The position numbers and the translations under genes were made by a program. Shown here piece by piece: positions 1 to 7,100 of a stretch of 12,785 nt of DNA. The notes beneath the pieces were generated by a model. It had not been told where the DNA came from, made no database searches, and worked only from the letters and a program-made list of their open reading frames with translations. The DNA is from an uncultured Bacteroidota bacterium (GTDB lineage Bacteria > Bacteroidota > Bacteroidia > Chitinophagales > Chitinophagaceae). The stretch lies in assembly GCA_903825095.1 (NCBI GenBank), contig CAIJZF010000329.1:1-12785 (forward strand). Direction: 5' to 3'. Numbering within the stretch: position 1 is the stretch's first letter; every line of letters begins with the position of its first letter.

Positions 1-119
1 TCTAAAGCAATCTCATTATTTCTATGTACTTCCAAAGAAGCCATGGGCGCTATTTCCCTAATCAACTGTACTAGGTTGTAGGTAAAGGAATCGTAATTAT
101 CAAAAACCAATATTTTCAT
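1..119 (-). CDS. trpG: Anthranilate synthase glutamine amidotransferase component, N-terminus (partial)
   Basis: Only the first 39 codons are present; the gene runs off the left edge. The visible start, MKILVFDNYDSFTYNLVQLI, is the hallmark N-terminus of class I glutamine amidotransferases of the TrpG/PabA family, with the DNYDSFTYNL motif. The catalytic Cys-His-Glu triad would lie outside the window. In the family, this subunit hydrolyses glutamine and passes ammonia to TrpE, which makes anthranilate from chorismate. It lies 46 nt downstream of trpE on the same strand with no terminator between them, so co-transcription from the trp promoter near 1755 is expected. PabA-type enzymes share this N-terminus and some serve both pathways. 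The position behind a Trp-attenuated trpE favours TrpG. Confidence 0.93.
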   Translation of the reverse strand, partial: MKILVFDNYDSFTYNLVQLIREIAPMASLEVHRNNEIAL

Positions 120-129
120 TTTCACTTAT

Positions 130-162
130 TTCTATGTTCAAGAATGATAGTTCTATATTCAA
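130..162. repeat. Near-perfect 12-bp direct repeat in the trpE-trpG spacer
   Basis: On the plus strand, ttctatgttcaa (130-141) and ttctatattcaa (151-162) match at 11 of 12 positions and start 21 bp apart, about two helical turns. They fill most of the 46-bp gap between trpE and trpG. No function is known. It could be a protein-binding pair, a relic of a duplication, or chance in AT-rich DNA. Confidence 0.4.
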
Positions 163-165
163 AAA

Positions 166-1578
166 TTAGCCATGTATTTTTTCTGCTAATACAATGGCCG
201 TTTTTAAGGCGTTCAATTTATTATTTACTTCCTGCAATTCATTTTCTGGCACACTGGCAGCCACCACCCCTGCACCTGCTTGATAAGTAAGTGTATTTTG
301 CTTACTTAAAAAAGTACGAATCATAATGGCTTGGTTGCAAGAACCATCAAAACCTAGAAAACCAATACAACCTCCATAATAAGACCTCTTAGTAGGCTCA
401 ATGGCATCAATTAATTGCATGGCTTTAAACTTAGGCGCACCACTTAAGGTGCCCGCAGGAAAAGTTTTTGAAACTAATTGCAAAGGATTAGCCTCTTTTG
501 CCACTACCCCTTCTACTTCACTTACTAAATGAATCACATGACTATAATAATGTACTTGTCGGTATTGTTTTACTTTAACTTCAGTACAAACACGGCTTAA
601 ATCGTTTCTAGCTAAATCCACTAGCATTACATGCTCCGCATTTTCTTTAGGATCGTCTAATAATTGCTGGGTCATTGCTGCATCCTTGGCTTCATCCCCA
701 GTTCTTTTAAAAGTACCTGCAATGGGATGCACAATGGCCTTCCCATTTTTAATAATAATTTGCGCTTCTGGAGAAGAACCCATTAATTTATAATCGCCGT
801 AATCAAAGAAGAATAAATAAGGAGAAGGATTAATATTTCGAAGCGTTCTGTAAACGTTAAATTCATCGCCTTGGAAGCTTTGCTGGAACCTTCTACTTAA
901 TACAATTTGAAATACGTCGCCACGCATACAATGCTGAATGCCTTTTTTCACCGCTTCACGGTACTGTTCGTCGGTTAAATTAGAACTTTCTTCTCCTTTC
1001 ATCGAGAAAGGATATTGAGGTAGGTCCTTACTTTTAATATAAGATACCAGTGCATTGTAATCGGAAGCAATACCTGCTATTTTATTTTCACAAATAAATA
1101 TTTCATCTTTAAAATGATTAAAGGCAATTACGTATTGATATAATCGATAACGCATTAAAGGAATAATAGGATCTCCTTTTTTAAATTCAATAGTATCAAA
1201 AAAAGGAATAGCATCATAGGCTGTATAACCATATAAGCCTTGTGCAAAAGATGCTTCCTTCTCCCCTGCTCCTTTCATTTCATATTGTTGCATATAGGCC
1301 CAAATACGATCGGGTGCGGCATGTACATTTTTAATGGTTTCTTTCTCCGGCTCTTGGTTAGGATATTTATATTCAATTTCATTTATAGAAGAAATTTCAA
1401 TACCTCCAATAGCATTCACCCCAATAAAAGAATAACTATTTTCAGCAGCATGAGAATCGGTGCTTTCTAATAAAATAGTATCCCTATATCTATCTCTCAA
1501 ACGTAGATAAATACCTACCGGTGTGAAAGTGTCTGCCAACATTTTAGTGACAGTGGTCTCAATCATCAATTTTTGCAT
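166..1578 (-). CDS. trpE: Anthranilate synthase component I
   Basis: TrpE converts chorismate to anthranilate with ammonia from TrpG, the committed step of tryptophan synthesis in the cytosol. With this start the protein is 470 residues. The LLES element at residues 36-39, part of the Trp feedback site of the family, is present. The chorismate-binding domain follows: NPSPY 250-254, PIAGT 285-289, LVDLARND 319-326, FPAGTLSGAP 373-382, and GAGVVAASVPE 435-445. The frame can be opened 13 codons further upstream to an ATG at 1617, but that ATG lies in the loop and 3' arm of the attenuator hairpin, and the extra residues would be encoded by terminator sequence. The ATG at 1578 follows a purine-rich gaagga and lies just after the T-run, so I use it. 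Expression is probably controlled by the TrpL attenuator, and activity by Trp feedback. A PabB function is unlikely given the leader with Trp codons. Confidence 0.95.
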   Translation of the reverse strand: MQKLMIETTVTKMLADTFTPVGIYLRLRDRYRDTILLESTDSHAAENSYSFIGVNAIGGIEISSINEIEYKYPNQEPEKETIKNVHAAPDRIWAYMQQYEMKGAGEKEASFAQGLYGYTAYDAIPFFDTIEFKKGDPIIPLMRYRLYQYVIAFNHFKDEIFICENKIAGIASDYNALVSYIKSKDLPQYPFSMKGEESSNLTDEQYREAVKKGIQHCMRGDVFQIVLSRRFQQSFQGDEFNVYRTLRNINPSPYLFFFDYGDYKLMGSSPEAQIIIKNGKAIVHPIAGTFKRTGDEAKDAAMTQQLLDDPKENAEHVMLVDLARNDLSRVCTEVKVKQYRQVHYYSHVIHLVSEVEGVVAKEANPLQLVSKTFPAGTLSGAPKFKAMQLIDAIEPTKRSYYGGCIGFLGFDGSCNQAIMIRTFLSKQNTLTYQAGAGVVAASVPENELQEVNNKLNALKTAIVLAEKIHG

Positions 1579-1597
1579 ATTCCTTCGGTCATTCGTT

Positions 1598-1630
1598 AAA
1601 AAAACAAACCCCAACATTGCTGTTAGGGTT
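1598..1630 (-). terminator. trp attenuator terminator (3:4 hairpin)
   Basis: Read on the minus strand, AACCCTAACA (1630-1621), loop GCAA (1620-1617) and TGTTGGGGTT (1616-1607) form a continuous 10-bp stem with one T-G wobble and a GNRA-type loop. TG and then seven T's (1604-1598) follow. It lies 19 nt before the trpE start at 1578 and after the TrpL stop codon, as expected for an attenuator terminator. Confidence 0.9.
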
Positions 1631-1684
1631 CATGTATAATTTGACAATATAGTTATGTCACTACAATACCCTAACGGATTTTGT
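1622..1684 (-). promoter_or_regulatory. trp attenuator: pause hairpin (1:2) and antiterminator (2:3) segments
   Basis: Segment 1 is ACAAAATCC (1684-1676), directly after the Trp codons. With a GTTA loop (1675-1672) it can pair with GGGTATTGT (1671-1663), giving 8 of 9 pairs with one A-A mismatch. Segment 2, GTTAGGGT (1675-1668), is an exact 8-nt complement of ACCCTAAC (1629-1622), which is most of the terminator's 5' arm. A ribosome stalled on the Trp codons would cover segment 1, free segment 2, and let 2:3 block the terminator. A ribosome reaching the stop at 1663-1661 would cover segment 2 and allow termination. The pairing is seen in the sequence; the mechanism is inferred from enterobacterial trp and his attenuators. 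Confidence 0.85.
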
Positions 1685-1717
1685 ATGCCACCACCATATG
1701 TTGTTTGTTTGTTTCAT
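1661..1717 (-). CDS. trpL: trp operon leader peptide, 18 aa with three consecutive Trp
   Basis: The frame encodes MKQTNNIWWWHTKSVRVL and ends in TAG, followed at once by TGA. Trp codons occupy residues 8-10 (1696-1688); three in a row in an 18-residue peptide is very unlikely by chance, since Trp has one codon and is rare. The stop overlaps the 3' part of the 1:2 hairpin, and the terminator begins 30 nt further on. A perfect Bacteroidota -7 box ends only 7 nt before the ATG, so the 5' untranslated region should be a few nucleotides at most. The peptide presumably has no function of its own: the ribosome's speed over the Trp codons senses charged tRNA-Trp. An overlapping frame from the ATG at 1697 (MVVAYKIR) has no Trp and is not preferred. 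Confidence 0.9.
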   Translation of the reverse strand: MKQTNNIWWWHTKSVRVL

Positions 1718-1724
1718 TCTATTG

Positions 1725-1755
1725 CAAATCTAAGACAATGTGTATTTTCTACCAA
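1725..1755 (-). promoter_or_regulatory. trp operon promoter (Bacteroidota type)
   Basis: On the minus strand, TTG (1755-1753) and TAGATTTG (1732-1725) are separated by 20 nt and match the Bacteroidota primary sigma factor consensus TTG-N19-21-TAnnTTTG. Transcription should start around 1721-1718, right at the trpL ATG (1717). The TTG is formed by the end of the T-run that follows hisB. Confidence 0.8.
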
Positions 1756-1788
1756 AAAAACCTATACGCCAGGCTACCACCTGTTAGG
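1754..1788 (-). terminator. Possible his operon terminator after hisB
   Basis: Just after the hisB stop, the minus strand has an interrupted stem: CCTA (1788-1785) with TAGG (1764-1761), and CAGG (1783-1780) with CCTG (1773-1770), around a TGGTAG loop. Seven T's follow (1760-1754). The stem is imperfect, with a one-base bulge opposite a five-base internal loop, so termination may be partial. Some his transcription may then read into trp. Confidence 0.4.
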
Positions 1789-1790
1789 AC

Positions 1791-2921
1791 CTATAAAACC
1801 CCCTTGGTACTGGGTAATTGGTTGCTATGGGGGTCGCGGTGTACAGCCATTTTAATAGCTTTGGCGAAGGCCTTGAAAATGGCCTCAATTTTATGGTGCT
1901 CATTCTCCCCTTGGCAGCTTACATTCAAATTACATTTAGCAGCGTCGCTGAAAGACTTAAAGAAATGAAAGAACATTTCAGTGGGCATTTCCCCTACTTT
2001 CTCTCGGCTAAATTTTGCGTCCCAAACAATCCAATTACGGCCTCCAAAATCTATTAATACTTTGGCTTCAGCTTCATCCATGGGTAGTGCAAAACCATAA
2101 CGCTCCATGCCTCTTTTATCCGTTAAGCCTTTTGCGAAGGCTTCCCCTAAGGCCAAACCAACATCTTCAATGGTATGGTGTTCATCAATATGTAAATCAC
2201 CATCGCAATGAATATTTAAATCAATGGAGCCATGTCTTGCTATTTGCTCTAACATATGATCAAAAAATCCAAGTCCTGTTTGAATGCTTGCCTTACCCGT
2301 GCCATCTAAGTTTAAGGATACTTTAATTTTAGTCTCTTTCGTATTTCTTTCATGCTCTACTTGTCGAAGACCTAATTTCAAAAAAGAATATATAGTATCC
2401 CAAGAATCGGTTTCTAGTGCAATGGTATCTCTTAAAGATTGTTCTTGTTCCGCACTAAGTTCGTGATTACCCGATTTTAAATAAATAGCCTTGCACCCTA
2501 AGTTTTTAGCAAGTGTAATGTCGGACCATCTATCTCCAATCACAAATGAATGTTGAATATCGAATGCTTCATTTCCCATTAAATGTTGTAGAAGTGCAGT
2601 TCCAGGCTTTCGTGAAGGCGCTTTGTCTTTTTCAAAACTAGCATCGATATGTATTTCATCAAATACAAAACCTTCCTTCGCTAAAGTGTCTAGCATTAAA
2701 TTTTGATAAGGCTCAAATTGTTCTTTGGGATAAGAAGCAGTACCTAAGCCGTCTTGGTTGGTGACCATTACTTTATAATAACCTAGTTCTGCTGCAATTT
2801 TTTGTAAATTAGAAATAGCCCCTTTTACAAAACGCGTTTTGTCTACACTATCAATTTGATAATCCGATTTGGGTTCTTCCAAAACAACACCGTCTCTATC
2901 TATAAACAAAATGGGTCTCAT
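1791..2921 (-). CDS. hisB: Bifunctional histidinol-phosphatase / imidazoleglycerol-phosphate dehydratase
   Basis: This is a fused enzyme of 376 residues for two steps of histidine synthesis. The N-terminal HAD phosphatase domain (about 1-165) has the DxD nucleophile motif (D8, D10 in FIDRDG), TNQDG 54-58, RKPG 104-107 and GDRWSD 129-134; it hydrolyses histidinol phosphate. The C-terminal dehydratase domain (about 187-376) has GFFDHMLEQIARHG 218-231, HHTIED 248-253 and EHHKIEA 341-347, whose His/Glu residues bind the two catalytic metal ions, and ends in the typical STKGVL. The phosphatase loop at 91-103 has none of the zinc-binding cysteines of the E. coli enzyme. The gene starts 6 nt after the cytochrome c gene, so it is transcribed, and perhaps translationally coupled, with it. 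It is the last his gene before the trp promoter; hisH, hisA, hisF and hisI must be elsewhere. Confidence 0.96.
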   Translation of the reverse strand: MRPILFIDRDGVVLEEPKSDYQIDSVDKTRFVKGAISNLQKIAAELGYYKVMVTNQDGLGTASYPKEQFEPYQNLMLDTLAKEGFVFDEIHIDASFEKDKAPSRKPGTALLQHLMGNEAFDIQHSFVIGDRWSDITLAKNLGCKAIYLKSGNHELSAEQEQSLRDTIALETDSWDTIYSFLKLGLRQVEHERNTKETKIKVSLNLDGTGKASIQTGLGFFDHMLEQIARHGSIDLNIHCDGDLHIDEHHTIEDVGLALGEAFAKGLTDKRGMERYGFALPMDEAEAKVLIDFGGRNWIVWDAKFSREKVGEMPTEMFFHFFKSFSDAAKCNLNVSCQGENEHHKIEAIFKAFAKAIKMAVHRDPHSNQLPSTKGVL

Positions 2922-2927
2922 ATATTT

Positions 2928-3356
2928 TTACTTCTTTGCGGCCTTGTTTTTAAGCAAGGCTGCTTTTACTTGACTAATAGTTACTGCAGTTGCTTTATTC
3001 GACCAACTAGTTCTGATATAAGTAAGCACATCAGCAATGGCGTCTTCTTTTAAATCGGGATTTGCTGTCATGGCATTATTATAATACATACCATCTAAGG
3101 CTACTCTTTCATCGTATCCATTTCTAATAATCTTCACCAGTCTTGCTATATCTTTTCCATTCACATTGGTTGAACCATCTAAAGGAGGGTTCATATTTGG
3201 CACTCCACCTCCATCTGACTGATGACAAACTAAACACCTGGTTTCATAAATCTTTTTGCCATTCATTTTATTCTGCGCATTGCCAGCTACTGCAATAATA
3301 AAAAAGGAAATAAATACCCCAAGCTTAATCAGCCTTTTTATTGATACATTCACCAT
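2928..3356 (-). CDS. Secreted c-type cytochrome (single haem)
   Basis: The protein has 142 residues. A basic N-terminus and hydrophobic stretch (about 10-27, ending AGNAQ) form a signal peptide, so the mature protein of about 114 residues acts in the periplasm or on the outer side of the inner membrane. The haem-binding CLVCH is at 41-45, and M96 in YNNAM is the likely sixth ligand. The order CxxCH, GVPNMNPPLDG, IRNGYDE, MYYNNAM, IADVLTYIRTSW is that of small class I cytochromes of the cbb3 subunit/alcohol-dehydrogenase type. It follows a sorbosone-dehydrogenase-like gene by 57 nt and precedes hisB by 6 nt. The likely role is to accept electrons from the upstream enzyme; this rests on gene order and family habits, not on a known partner. 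Confidence 0.9.
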   Translation of the reverse strand: MVNVSIKRLIKLGVFISFFIIAVAGNAQNKMNGKKIYETRCLVCHQSDGGGVPNMNPPLDGSTNVNGKDIARLVKIIRNGYDERVALDGMYYNNAMTANPDLKEDAIADVLTYIRTSWSNKATAVTISQVKAALLKNKAAKK

Positions 3357-3413
3357 ACTTAGTCTCAGTTTATTTGTTTAATTACAATTTTTTTAAGCCG
3401 CTCGTTTAAAAAA

Positions 3414-4670
3414 CTATTTGCTGTAACTAATTTTAAAAATAGCACCCTTGGTATCATCACTAACATAAATAGAACCATCAGGGCCTTGTGCTAAACCACA
3501 AGGTCTTGCCTTAGCCTTACCTGTATTAGTTACTTTAGCCCCATTTTCTATGCCCGCGAATCCGTTTGCAAAAATTTCCCATTCACCTGTTGCCTTGCCA
3601 TCTTTAAAAGGAACGAAGGCTACAAAAAATCCTTCTTGAGGAAGAGGTGCTCTATTCCATGATCCATGAAAACTAATAAAAGCACCATTTTTATATTTAG
3701 CAGGAAATTGATTACCGGTGTAAAATAATACAGCCATGGGTGCCATATGCGCTGGGAAAGCAACAGCTGGATCTTTGAATTCACTAGAACCTTCTTTCTT
3801 GCTATCTCCACCATATTCAGGAGAAACTATTTTTTTGTGTTGACTTGGATCATAATAAACATAAGGCCAGCCTGCATTATCCCCTTCATTGATTGCATAA
3901 AATGTTTCAGCAGGTAATTCTGCGTTTTGTGCATCGCTATATAAATTAGGATAAAAACTGTTCAATTGGTCGCGACCATGTTGAGCAACATATAATTGAT
4001 TGGTTTCATTATTCCAATCTAAACCAATTACATTTCTAAGACCGGTTGCATATCGCTTACCGTCTTTATAAGTTTGATTTTCTTTCGTGCCATCAAATTT
4101 CCAAATACCTCCCGCAGAATCTAAAATAGGACATGGCATCATTCCTTGAGAACCTGGCATTCTATCTTTTTCTTGACAAGCATTTGAATAAGCTCCAATG
4201 TTTACATATATATTATTGCCTTTATCAAAAGTAATAGACTTAGAATTATGTTGTCTTCTATCCAGTAAACCACTCACAATAGTTTGCGGTGTTAATGGAT
4301 TCACTACTTCGTCTTTGCTATTTAATTCATATTTAAAAATGGCTTCGTTAGAACTTGCGTATAAACTATTTCCTTTTACAAAAATACCCGTTCCACCATA
4401 TTTAGCCCAACCATTTATTTTATCGGCTACTCCATCATTGTTGGCATCTTCTAATCTTACAATAGAATTGCCTTCTTTATTAGGATTATTTAATTTTGCA
4501 AAAACAACGCCAGACTTTGTGATGGCAATATGTCTTGCAGTTCCAATATTATTGGCATACAAACTTGCTTTAAAACCTTCGGGTAATTTTAAACCTGCAT
4601 TTTCTTGCGCTATAACATTTAGGCAAAAAGCAAAAAGAGTAACACTTAATAAAAGAATCTGTTTTTTCAT
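3414..4670 (-). CDS. Secreted glucose/sorbosone dehydrogenase-like beta-propeller oxidoreductase
   Basis: The protein has 418 residues with an N-terminal signal peptide (about 1-21, cleavage likely near NVIAQ). The rest looks like the PQQ-dependent soluble glucose dehydrogenase / L-sorbosone dehydrogenase fold: RHIAI 46-50, RRQHNSKSITFD 138-149, YVNIGAYSNAC 155-165, ATGLRNVIGLDWN 208-220, YVAQHGRDQL 227-236, NAGWPYVYYD 265-274 and the family signature FHGSWNRAP 334-342. H141, H231 and R212 are candidate cofactor or active-site residues by analogy. An acidic DANNDGVAD segment (75-83) resembles a calcium-binding loop. Such enzymes oxidise sugars or aldehydes outside the cytoplasm and pass electrons to a cytochrome; one is encoded next. 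The real substrate is unknown, and many family members have never been assayed. It lies 53 nt after hisC with no evident promoter or terminator between. Confidence 0.88.
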   Translation of the reverse strand: MKKQILLLSVTLFAFCLNVIAQENAGLKLPEGFKASLYANNIGTARHIAITKSGVVFAKLNNPNKEGNSIVRLEDANNDGVADKINGWAKYGGTGIFVKGNSLYASSNEAIFKYELNSKDEVVNPLTPQTIVSGLLDRRQHNSKSITFDKGNNIYVNIGAYSNACQEKDRMPGSQGMMPCPILDSAGGIWKFDGTKENQTYKDGKRYATGLRNVIGLDWNNETNQLYVAQHGRDQLNSFYPNLYSDAQNAELPAETFYAINEGDNAGWPYVYYDPSQHKKIVSPEYGGDSKKEGSSEFKDPAVAFPAHMAPMAVLFYTGNQFPAKYKNGAFISFHGSWNRAPLPQEGFFVAFVPFKDGKATGEWEIFANGFAGIENGAKVTNTGKAKARPCGLAQGPDGSIYVSDDTKGAIFKISYSK

Positions 4671-4723
4671 AATATATACTATTTATTTAAAATAAGTTGA
4701 GTCTGTAATTTAATAAAATAAAC

Positions 4724-5800
4724 TTAAATGGGGGCATTGGGGTAAGTTAATTCTATCCACTCCGCCATTGCATCTACCAATTGTGTATTTTCTTGTTCAT
4801 TCCCTACGGTAATTCTTAAACTATCTGCACAATTCTCCAAACTAGACCTATCTCTTACCACTATACCCTTAGTTAATAAGTACTCATATAAGCTGCGCGC
4901 ATTGGGTATTTTTACCAATAAAAAGTTAGTATCTGAAGGATATACTTTTTCTACATAAGGCATGCTTTCTATAACTTCTGATAAAGCATTACGCATATCC
5001 ACTAAATGCATAATCATATCATTCACTTGACCTACTTCTTCAAGTGCGGTCAATGCTAATTCTTGCGTTACAATATTAATATTATAGGGCGGTTTTACTT
5101 TATTCATATAAGCAATAATCTCTTTGCTTGCAAAAGCCATACCTAATCTTATACCTGCAAGCCCCCATGCTTTACTTAAAGTTTGAAGTACTACTAAATT
5201 GGGATAGTCAATTAAAGACTGCGCAAAAGATTTTTGTTTAGAAAAATTAATGTAGGCTTCATCAACTACCACTATTCCATTGAAATGATTTAATATCGTT
5301 TCAATATCAATTCTATCTAATGAATTTCCTGTAGGATTATTGGGTGAACAAATCCAAATAATTTTAGTGTTTTCATTTACCAACTGTTCAATATGCGCCA
5401 CATTTAATTGATAATTCTCCAGCAAGGGCGCTAATTGAATTTCAATATTATTAATATTCGCACCCACTTCATACATAGGATAAGTGGGAGGACAAATAAT
5501 AACATTGTCTACACCAGGAATGCAAAAAGTTCGAAATAAATTATCTATACATTCATCACTGCCATTACCTATAAATATTTGCGCGGCTTCTATTTGTTTA
5601 ATAAAGGCCAATTTTTCTTTTAGCTTTTTTTGATATGGATCGGGATAACGATTATACCATTTTGTAGTAGGTGATCCCAAACTATTTTCATTAGCATCTA
5701 ATAATACATTGGCCTCGCCAGTATATTCATCCTTGGCAGAAGAATAGGCTTTTAATATTTCAATATTAGGTCTTACTATTTTTTTGATATCAAATTGCAT
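4724..5800 (-). CDS. hisC: Histidinol-phosphate aminotransferase
   Basis: HisC is a cytosolic PLP enzyme that transfers an amino group from glutamate to imidazole-acetol phosphate, giving histidinol phosphate. At 358 residues it has normal length. Visible fold-type I features are LDANENSLG 34-42, GNGSDECID 78-86, PPTYPMYE 104-111, SPNNPTGN 152-159 with N155, VVDEAYINF 178-186 with D180 and Y183, the PLP lysine K210 in TLSKAWGLAG, and R218 in GIRLGMA. The start is 4 nt after the hisD stop, which suggests coupling. Related aminotransferases of aromatic amino acids share these motifs, but the place in the his cluster settles the call. The spacer after it (4671-4723) is AT-rich, and I see no terminator there. 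Confidence 0.96.
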   Translation of the reverse strand: MQFDIKKIVRPNIEILKAYSSAKDEYTGEANVLLDANENSLGSPTTKWYNRYPDPYQKKLKEKLAFIKQIEAAQIFIGNGSDECIDNLFRTFCIPGVDNVIICPPTYPMYEVGANINNIEIQLAPLLENYQLNVAHIEQLVNENTKIIWICSPNNPTGNSLDRIDIETILNHFNGIVVVDEAYINFSKQKSFAQSLIDYPNLVVLQTLSKAWGLAGIRLGMAFASKEIIAYMNKVKPPYNINIVTQELALTALEEVGQVNDMIMHLVDMRNALSEVIESMPYVEKVYPSDTNFLLVKIPNARSLYEYLLTKGIVVRDRSSLENCADSLRITVGNEQENTQLVDAMAEWIELTYPNAPI

Positions 5801-5804
5801 AGCC

Positions 5805-7100
5805 TTAGATTTTAGATTTTATCCAATCCATTCTTAATTCAACTGCCTTGCTATGCGCTTGCAAACCTTCTGCTGTAGCCATTTCTATTACAGTAGGTGC
5901 AATATTTTCTAGCCCTCTTTCCGTTAACTGCTGAAAAGTAATTTTCTTTACAAAACTATCCATACTGACTCCGCTATAGGCTTTCGCAAATCCGTTGGTG
6001 GGTAGAGTATGATTGGTGCCACTGGCATAATCACCTACCGATTCTGGAGAAAAATTACCAATAAAAATAGAACCTGCATTGATTATTTTTTCTGCTACTT
6101 GTGCTGCATTATTAATAGATAATATAAGATGCTCAGGTGCATATTCATTGATCATTGTAATGGCATCTTCCATATTGGATAGTACAACCGCCTTAGAATT
6201 TTCAAGGGCCTTTTTAGCTAGGTCTTTTCTAGGCAGCAAGGTTAATTGCATTTCTATTTCCTTTTGAACTTCTTCCACCAATTCAATAGTGCTTGCAATG
6301 AATAATACTTGACTATCGGCACCATGCTCCGCCTGTGATAATAAATCGGCAGCAACAAAAGAAGCGATACTAGTTTCATCGGCGTAAACGCATACTTCAC
6401 TAGGACCAGCTGGCATATCAATGGCCACTCCTTCTTGTTGTATCATTTGTTTGGCGGCAGTTACATACTGATTCCCTGGACCAAATATTTTATGCACTTT
6501 AGGTACCGACTTTGTTCCATAAGCAAGCGCCCCTATGGCTTGCACTCCACCAATAGTATATACTGCAGTTACACCCACCAAAGAGGCAGCATAAATAATG
6601 GCTGGGTCAATGGCTCCTTTTTCATTGGGAGGTGTACATAAAATTATTTCTTTGCAGCCTGCTAACTTTGCAGGAATACCTAACATTAAAACAGTAGAAA
6701 ATAAAGGAGCAGAACCACCAGGTATATAAATTCCTACTTTTTCAATGCCCACTGCTTTTCTCCAACACCAAACACCAGGCATTGTTTCAATTCTTTCTTC
6801 TTTTTGAATTTGTGCTTGATGAAATACTTCAATATTTACTTTAGCTAATTGAATGGCCGTTTTTAAACTTGGTGTTAAAACCTTTTCAGCAGCATCAAAA
6901 GCAGCAGCGCTCAATTTAAAATTACTTATTGCTATTTTATCAAAAGCAAGTGTATACTCAGTTACAGCAGCGTCTCCTCTTTGCTTCACGACTAGTAATA
7001 TTTCTTTCACCTTGGCCTGCAAAGGACTCGCATCGTATTCAGGCCTTGCCAATAAATTTGGCCAATCCTTTAACTTAGGTTCTTTAAAAACTTGAATCAT
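5805..7100 (-). CDS. hisD: Histidinol dehydrogenase
   Basis: HisD catalyses the last two oxidations, L-histidinol to L-histidine through histidinal, with NAD and zinc. It is 431 residues, the usual length. Signatures are KVGIYIPGGSAPLFSTVLM 121-139, KIFGPGNQYV 204-213 and DMPAGPSEV 228-236. By alignment with E. coli HisD, the zinc ligands are Q256 and H259 (QAEHG), D357 (GDYASG) and H416 (LQAHS), and the catalytic pair is E323-H324 (APEHL). All are present, so the enzyme should be active. Its ATG overlaps the last base of the hisG stop codon (TAATG at 7100), a typical translational coupling. Confidence 0.97.
   Translation of the reverse strand: MIQVFKEPKLKDWPNLLARPEYDASPLQAKVKEILLVVKQRGDAAVTEYTLAFDKIAISNFKLSAAAFDAAEKVLTPSLKTAIQLAKVNIEVFHQAQIQKEERIETMPGVWCWRKAVGIEKVGIYIPGGSAPLFSTVLMLGIPAKLAGCKEIILCTPPNEKGAIDPAIIYAASLVGVTAVYTIGGVQAIGALAYGTKSVPKVHKIFGPGNQYVTAAKQMIQQEGVAIDMPAGPSEVCVYADETSIASFVAADLLSQAEHGADSQVLFIASTIELVEEVQKEIEMQLTLLPRKDLAKKALENSKAVVLSNMEDAITMINEYAPEHLILSINNAAQVAEKIINAGSIFIGNFSPESVGDYASGTNHTLPTNGFAKAYSGVSMDSFVKKITFQQLTERGLENIAPTVIEMATAEGLQAHSKAVELRMDWIKSKI

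Noticed and set aside
1240..1470. Plus-strand open frames opposite trpE, hisB, hisD, hisG and the sorbosone-dehydrogenase-like gene
   Set aside because: They have no family motifs and lie fully antisense to genes with strong motifs; they are shadows.
1671..1697. Alternative short frame MVVAYKIR starting at the ATG at 1697, overlapping trpL
   Set aside because: It reads the TGG run out of frame as GTG GTG GCA and has no Trp codons. The ATG at 1717 gives the WWW peptide and lies next to the promoter.
1598..1755. TRAP-type or T-box control of trp
   Set aside because: There are no GAG/UAG triplet repeats as needed for TRAP and no T-box sequence; the Trp codon run and alternative stems explain the leader.
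3388..3413. AT-rich hairpin between the sorbosone-dehydrogenase-like gene and the cytochrome gene as a terminator
   Set aside because: In the direction of these genes (minus) the 3' arm is followed by A's rather than a T-run, and the inner stem has an A-C mismatch, so it is not a terminator for them.
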